Positions 5,640-7,824 of a stretch of DNA of 7,824 nucleotides are shown piece by piece. The DNA lies in contig JALNXG010000105.1 in assembly GCA_023230485.1 (NCBI GenBank), forward strand, positions 1-7,824, read 5' to 3'. Numbering within the stretch: position 1 is the first letter of the stretch; every line of letters begins with the position of its first letter. A program made the position numbers and the translations under genes. Origin of the DNA: Melioribacteraceae bacterium (GTDB lineage Bacteria > Bacteroidota > Ignavibacteria > Ignavibacteriales > Melioribacteraceae). The notes under the pieces were generated by a model. That model had not been told where the DNA came from. It saw only the letters and a program-made list of their open reading frames with translations, and did no database searches.

Positions 5640-6350
5640 TTAATCAAATACTTTTTCTAATTCTTCATATTTTGAATGCATATTCTCTACAGCTTCTTGA
5701 ATACTCTTTTTATTATTACCTTCATTTACCACTATCTCTAATTTATCAACGGCAGCACTTAATTCAGTTGCTAATTTTTTAAATGTTTCTTCTTTTGCTT
5801 TTTGTTTTGCAGATAATTGAGCCTTTGAAATATCAACGACTTTTTCTTTTAACTGCCCAACTGCTTCTTTGATTTTCTCATATTGATTTTCAGGAGAATA
5901 ATAATGGTAAAGTGTATATAACACTTGATGAAATGCGTCAATTTCTTTTAGTTTTGGTTTTACAATTCTTACTAATATTTCGTATTGAGTATGTAGCTTT
6001 TCGGCAGCATTTAATAAACCAACTGAATCTTTTTTTGTTACAGCTGCTTTATATTCATTAATGCATGCGCTTAGATTCTTTACATTTTCCTCCCATTTTG
6101 CTTTTTTATCTCGTAATATACCGGGTAATTTCGCTTTTACAATACTTTCACCACTTTTTTCTAGTTCTGGTGCAACCGAGCTTAATAATTTAATATCTTT
6201 CTCTGCCCAGCCCGTATGCCATATTTGGTAAATCACTTCATGAAAATCTGTAAGTTCTTTTACTTCAGAAACAACTTCATGACTCTTATCTTGAGCAAAT
6301 ATAGATATAGTGAAAACTGATACTATTACCACAAAAAATAGCTTTTTCAT
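5640..6350 (-). CDS. Secreted helical protein with two His-triad repeats, function unknown
   Basis: A 236-residue protein with a signal peptide (MKKLFF, hydrophobic core, cleavage expected after A19 in FAQ), so probably periplasmic. The mature part is two repeats of about 104 residues. DFHEVIYQIWH (35-45) matches AFHQVLYTLYH (139-149), and EKLHTQYEIL (117-126) matches ENMHSKYEEL (222-231). Three histidines recur at constant spacing: H37/H141, H45/H149 and H120/H225. Sequence between them is charged and helix-like, suggesting a helical bundle per repeat in which the histidines could bind a metal or haem; there is no CxxCH motif. I do not recognise a named family. AAAGGA lies close upstream of the ATG, the best ribosome binding site in the window. 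The stop is 6 bp from the RhuM-Fic start; a 100-bp gap without a clear terminator separates it from the TraB-like gene. Confidence 0.75.
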   Translation of the reverse strand: MKKLFFVVIVSVFTISIFAQDKSHEVVSEVKELTDFHEVIYQIWHTGWAEKDIKLLSSVAPELEKSGESIVKAKLPGILRDKKAKWEENVKNLSACINEYKAAVTKKDSVGLLNAAEKLHTQYEILVRIVKPKLKEIDAFHQVLYTLYHYYSPENQYEKIKEAVGQLKEKVVDISKAQLSAKQKAKEETFKKLATELSAAVDKLEIVVNEGNNKKSIQEAVENMHSKYEELEKVFD

Positions 6351-6450
6351 TGCAATTCCTTTTGTTTAGTTATAAGATTTTTTGATGCTGCCAATTTATT
6401 AGTCTGTATTAATTTTTTCCCTTCTATTATTATAACGGTGCCATACACCT

Positions 6451-7182
6451 TTATTTTTCAAACTGTTCAATGTTTTCAATTTGATAAACTTTTATTCCAA
6501 GTTTTTGAAGCTCTTCTTCAATGTAATACTTGTGATCTATTCCAATTGCAATCAACACATTTTTGTTTGGGTTATCTTCAACCACTCTCCGTATGGTTTC
6601 AACAATGTGGTTGTTCCTTTCATTTTCAAATTCTGCAATAAATTGATACTCTGGATATTGTGAGATTACGTGGTATTTGAATTCGTTTTTAGCTTTCCAT
6701 AATTTTGTAATATAACTGGAGTTTATATCCTCAAAATCTTTTTCTTTAAAATATTTATTAATAATGGAAAACATCCCGCCAAATAGATTAACATCTGATT
6801 CAAGGGTCGAGTCTTTGAAAGCTTTTTGCTGCAATTTCTGCCATTTCTCCCCTTTCTCATCATCCCACCAATCAATACCATAAATTGGTATCTTATCTTT
6901 TTGTGCATATGGTATAATAAATTTCTTAAAATCATAAGGAGTTCCTCGATAACTGCCATCATCAACATACTTTTGCTGTGTCTCGACACAAAGAATATCG
7001 GGATTTAGCTGTAGATAAATCTCTCCCATCCTATTATAAGAATAATATTTAGCTGTTTCATGTCCCTGATGGATACCACCTAAAACAAATACTCCACCGG
7101 AAGATTTTTGAGCGAAACAATTGCCTGTAAACAATGACAAAACAATTGTTACAACTAATGTTAAATATAAGTTTGTTTTCAT
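6451..7182 (-). CDS. Secreted TraB/TIKI-like (GxxH) protein
   Basis: A 243-residue protein starting at ATG 7180-7182. An ATG 54 bp further up is in frame, but the lower start places the signal peptide (MKTNLY, hydrophobic stretch, cleavage after A24 in CFA-Q) at the N-terminus. FTGNC is not a proper lipobox, so it is probably soluble in the periplasm. Motifs fit the TraB/TIKI/ChaN-like superfamily: GGIHQGH (35-41), PDILCVE (61-67, with E67), ENERNNHIVETI (186-197) and IAIGIDHKYYI (211-221, with H217). In TIKI proteins the paired GxxH motifs and a Glu support a metal-dependent protease activity, so a metalloprotease or haem/metal role is plausible, but the substrate is unknown. It precedes the His-triad secreted protein by 100 bp, so the two may work in the same compartment. 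No Shine-Dalgarno sequence is seen. Confidence 0.72.
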   Translation of the reverse strand: MKTNLYLTLVVTIVLSLFTGNCFAQKSSGGVFVLGGIHQGHETAKYYSYNRMGEIYLQLNPDILCVETQQKYVDDGSYRGTPYDFKKFIIPYAQKDKIPIYGIDWWDDEKGEKWQKLQQKAFKDSTLESDVNLFGGMFSIINKYFKEKDFEDINSSYITKLWKAKNEFKYHVISQYPEYQFIAEFENERNNHIVETIRRVVEDNPNKNVLIAIGIDHKYYIEEELQKLGIKVYQIENIEQFEK

Positions 7183-7373
7183 ATTGTCAATTTTATTTAT
7201 GGTGTATAATTTTTGGCGGTATGAAACATTGTGCAATTATAAGCCCTTACCTTTCACCCCCGCTAATCGGTTGATTAATAATTATATTCTATTCGGCTAC
7301 CCTCTTTATTTATCCAATTAATGTCTAATATTACAAAATTCTCTATGCAATATTGCGCATATTATCCATTAAA
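7183..7373. other. Non-coding leader of the TraB-like gene
   Basis: No gene is supported here. This A/T-rich stretch lies between the TraB-like gene and the paired inverted repeats at 7374-7468, and should hold the TraB-like promoter. I found no TAnnTTTG element on the minus strand. Short plus-strand frames across it have no protein-like features. Confidence 0.4.
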
Positions 7374-7414
7374 TGCTATTTCGGATATCAAAAGCAAAAT
7401 CGGATTAAATAGCA
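7374..7414. repeat. Inverted repeat with 8-bp arms abutting the large hairpin
   Basis: TGCTATTT (7374-7381) pairs with AAATAGCA (7407-7414) around 25 nt. Its last base touches the first base of the larger hairpin at 7415. TCGGAT occurs once at the left of the loop (7381-7386) and CGGAT again at its right (7401-7405). Alone it would be unremarkable; the abutment with a second, stronger hairpin makes the pair look like one composite element. Confidence 0.55.
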
Positions 7415-7468
7415 AAACGGTCGGACATTTCATATTTGCGTGCTTCCTTTTGAAATATCCGACCGTTT
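7415..7468 (-). terminator. 18-bp stem hairpin, probable terminator of the phosphoesterase gene
   Basis: The arms 7415-7432 and 7451-7468 are reverse complements except at one position (C7426 opposite A7457), with an 18-nt loop. On the minus-strand RNA that position is a U-G wobble, so the stem is fully paired; on plus-strand RNA it is a C-A mismatch. This strand bias favours a role in transcripts from the minus strand. The hairpin starts 39 bp after the phosphoesterase stop codon and is followed on that strand by TTTTGCTATTT, a short, imperfect T-run. The stem is longer than in most intrinsic terminators, so a repeat-element origin is also possible. Confidence 0.6.
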
Positions 7469-7507
7469 ACCAATTATTAAAAATTCGACTTACTATACTC
7501 CCAGGTA

Positions 7508-7824
7508 TTAAAGTCGCAATGAGTTTTTTGCCATCTCTGTAAATCTTTCACCTAAGAAATTATATAGTCTCACATAGGTTAGAGATGTAGCCTCACTATT
7601 CTGCGGTTCTATTACTACAAAAGTATTTGTCGGTCCTTTCTCTATTTGACTATGGTCAATCCATGTACCAGTATTGGCATAAATTGCTTTTTCCCCTTTG
7701 AGATTATAAGAAGGAATAATACCAGAACGATGTGTATGCCCAAACACAACTATCCTCTTATTGGACTGTGGGTTCAAAAAATATTGAATCTTTGCCATAT
7801 TATCTGTCTCTTCATCATCACTGG
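7508..7824 (-). CDS. Calcineurin-like metallophosphoesterase, C-terminal part (cut by window edge)
   Basis: About 105 residues of the C-terminal half are present; the frame stays open to the right edge (reading SDDEETDN before the internal Met at 7796-7798), so the start lies outside. RIVVFGHTHRSGI contains the GHTH motif, the last metal-binding motif of calcineurin-like phosphoesterases, and AIYANTGTWID is the NTGT/S-W strand that typically follows. Upstream metal motifs (DxH, GDxxD, GNHE) would be in the missing part. Members hydrolyse phosphoesters (for example UDP-diacylglucosamine, cAMP or nucleic acids); the substrate cannot be told from this fragment. An 18-bp hairpin follows 39 bp after the stop, so it is probably the last gene of its transcript and separate from the TraB-like gene. 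Confidence 0.88.
   Translation of the reverse strand, partial: SDDEETDNMAKIQYFLNPQSNKRIVVFGHTHRSGIIPSYNLKGEKAIYANTGTWIDHSQIEKGPTNTFVVIEPQNSEATSLTYVRLYNFLGERFTEMAKNSLRL

Noticed and set aside
7111..7125. Lipoprotein box in the TraB-like protein
   Set aside because: FTGNC lacks Leu at -3 and a small residue at -1, while CFA-Q fits ordinary signal peptidase cleavage.
7183..7236. Longer N-terminus for the TraB-like protein
   Set aside because: It would put 18 polar residues before a clear signal peptide; the ATG at 7180-7182 is the better start.
7321..7542. Plus-strand frame of 73 codons beside the phosphoesterase gene
   Set aside because: It runs through the two inverted repeats and into the minus-strand gene, and its translation has no recognisable motif.

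Overview
The window is AT-rich. Every convincing protein-coding gene lies on the minus strand, so it reads right to left. Weak or absent Shine-Dalgarno sequences, low GC and the mix of families (AlbA_2/HATPase regulator, RhuM-Fic fusion, Cys-rich ArsM, short N-terminal signal peptides ending in FAQ) suggest Bacteroidota or a close relative. That placement is an inference from style, as there is no rRNA or other taxonomic marker here. The gene mix and spacing look like an accessory region rather than a conserved core operon.

Layout in transcription order. (1) 7824-7508: C-terminal part of a calcineurin-like phosphoesterase, cut by the window edge. It is followed by a fully paired 18-bp RNA hairpin (7415-7468) that probably ends its transcript, abutted by a second weaker inverted repeat. 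(2) 7182-6451: a secreted TraB/TIKI-like protein with GxxH motifs. (3) 6350-5640: an unrecognised secreted helical protein made of two 104-residue repeats, each with the same three histidines. (4) 5633-4668: a RhuM-Fic fusion that starts 6 bp after gene 3, followed by a tiny ORF that abuts its stop codon. (5) 4473-3580 arsM (arsenite methyltransferase), 3553-3047 a GNAT acetyltransferase and 3013-2435 an HELGH membrane metallopeptidase. Gaps of 26 and 33 bp make these a likely three-gene transcript. (6) 2012-471: an AlbA_2 (Schlafen-type) / HATPase_c_4 / winged-helix protein. It sits between two 68-bp direct repeats (262-329 and 2368-2435, 64 of 68 identical). (7) 1-235: decayed IS3-family transposase orfB.

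The most interesting point is in gene 6. The linker between its ATPase-like domain and its C-terminal winged helix is encoded by tandem repeats with an 11-bp period (688-842), which is not a multiple of three. Gain or loss of one or two units in the near-perfect part shifts the frame into a stop codon within a few codons, removing the whole winged-helix domain. This has the form of a phase-variation switch that adds or removes a DNA-binding domain. The gene also lies between direct repeats beside IS debris, so it may be a mobile or deletable module. Neither idea can be proved from one sequence. Other second-look items are the His-triad duplicated protein, a perfect hairpin inside the conserved RhuM motif, and the crowded start region of arsM.
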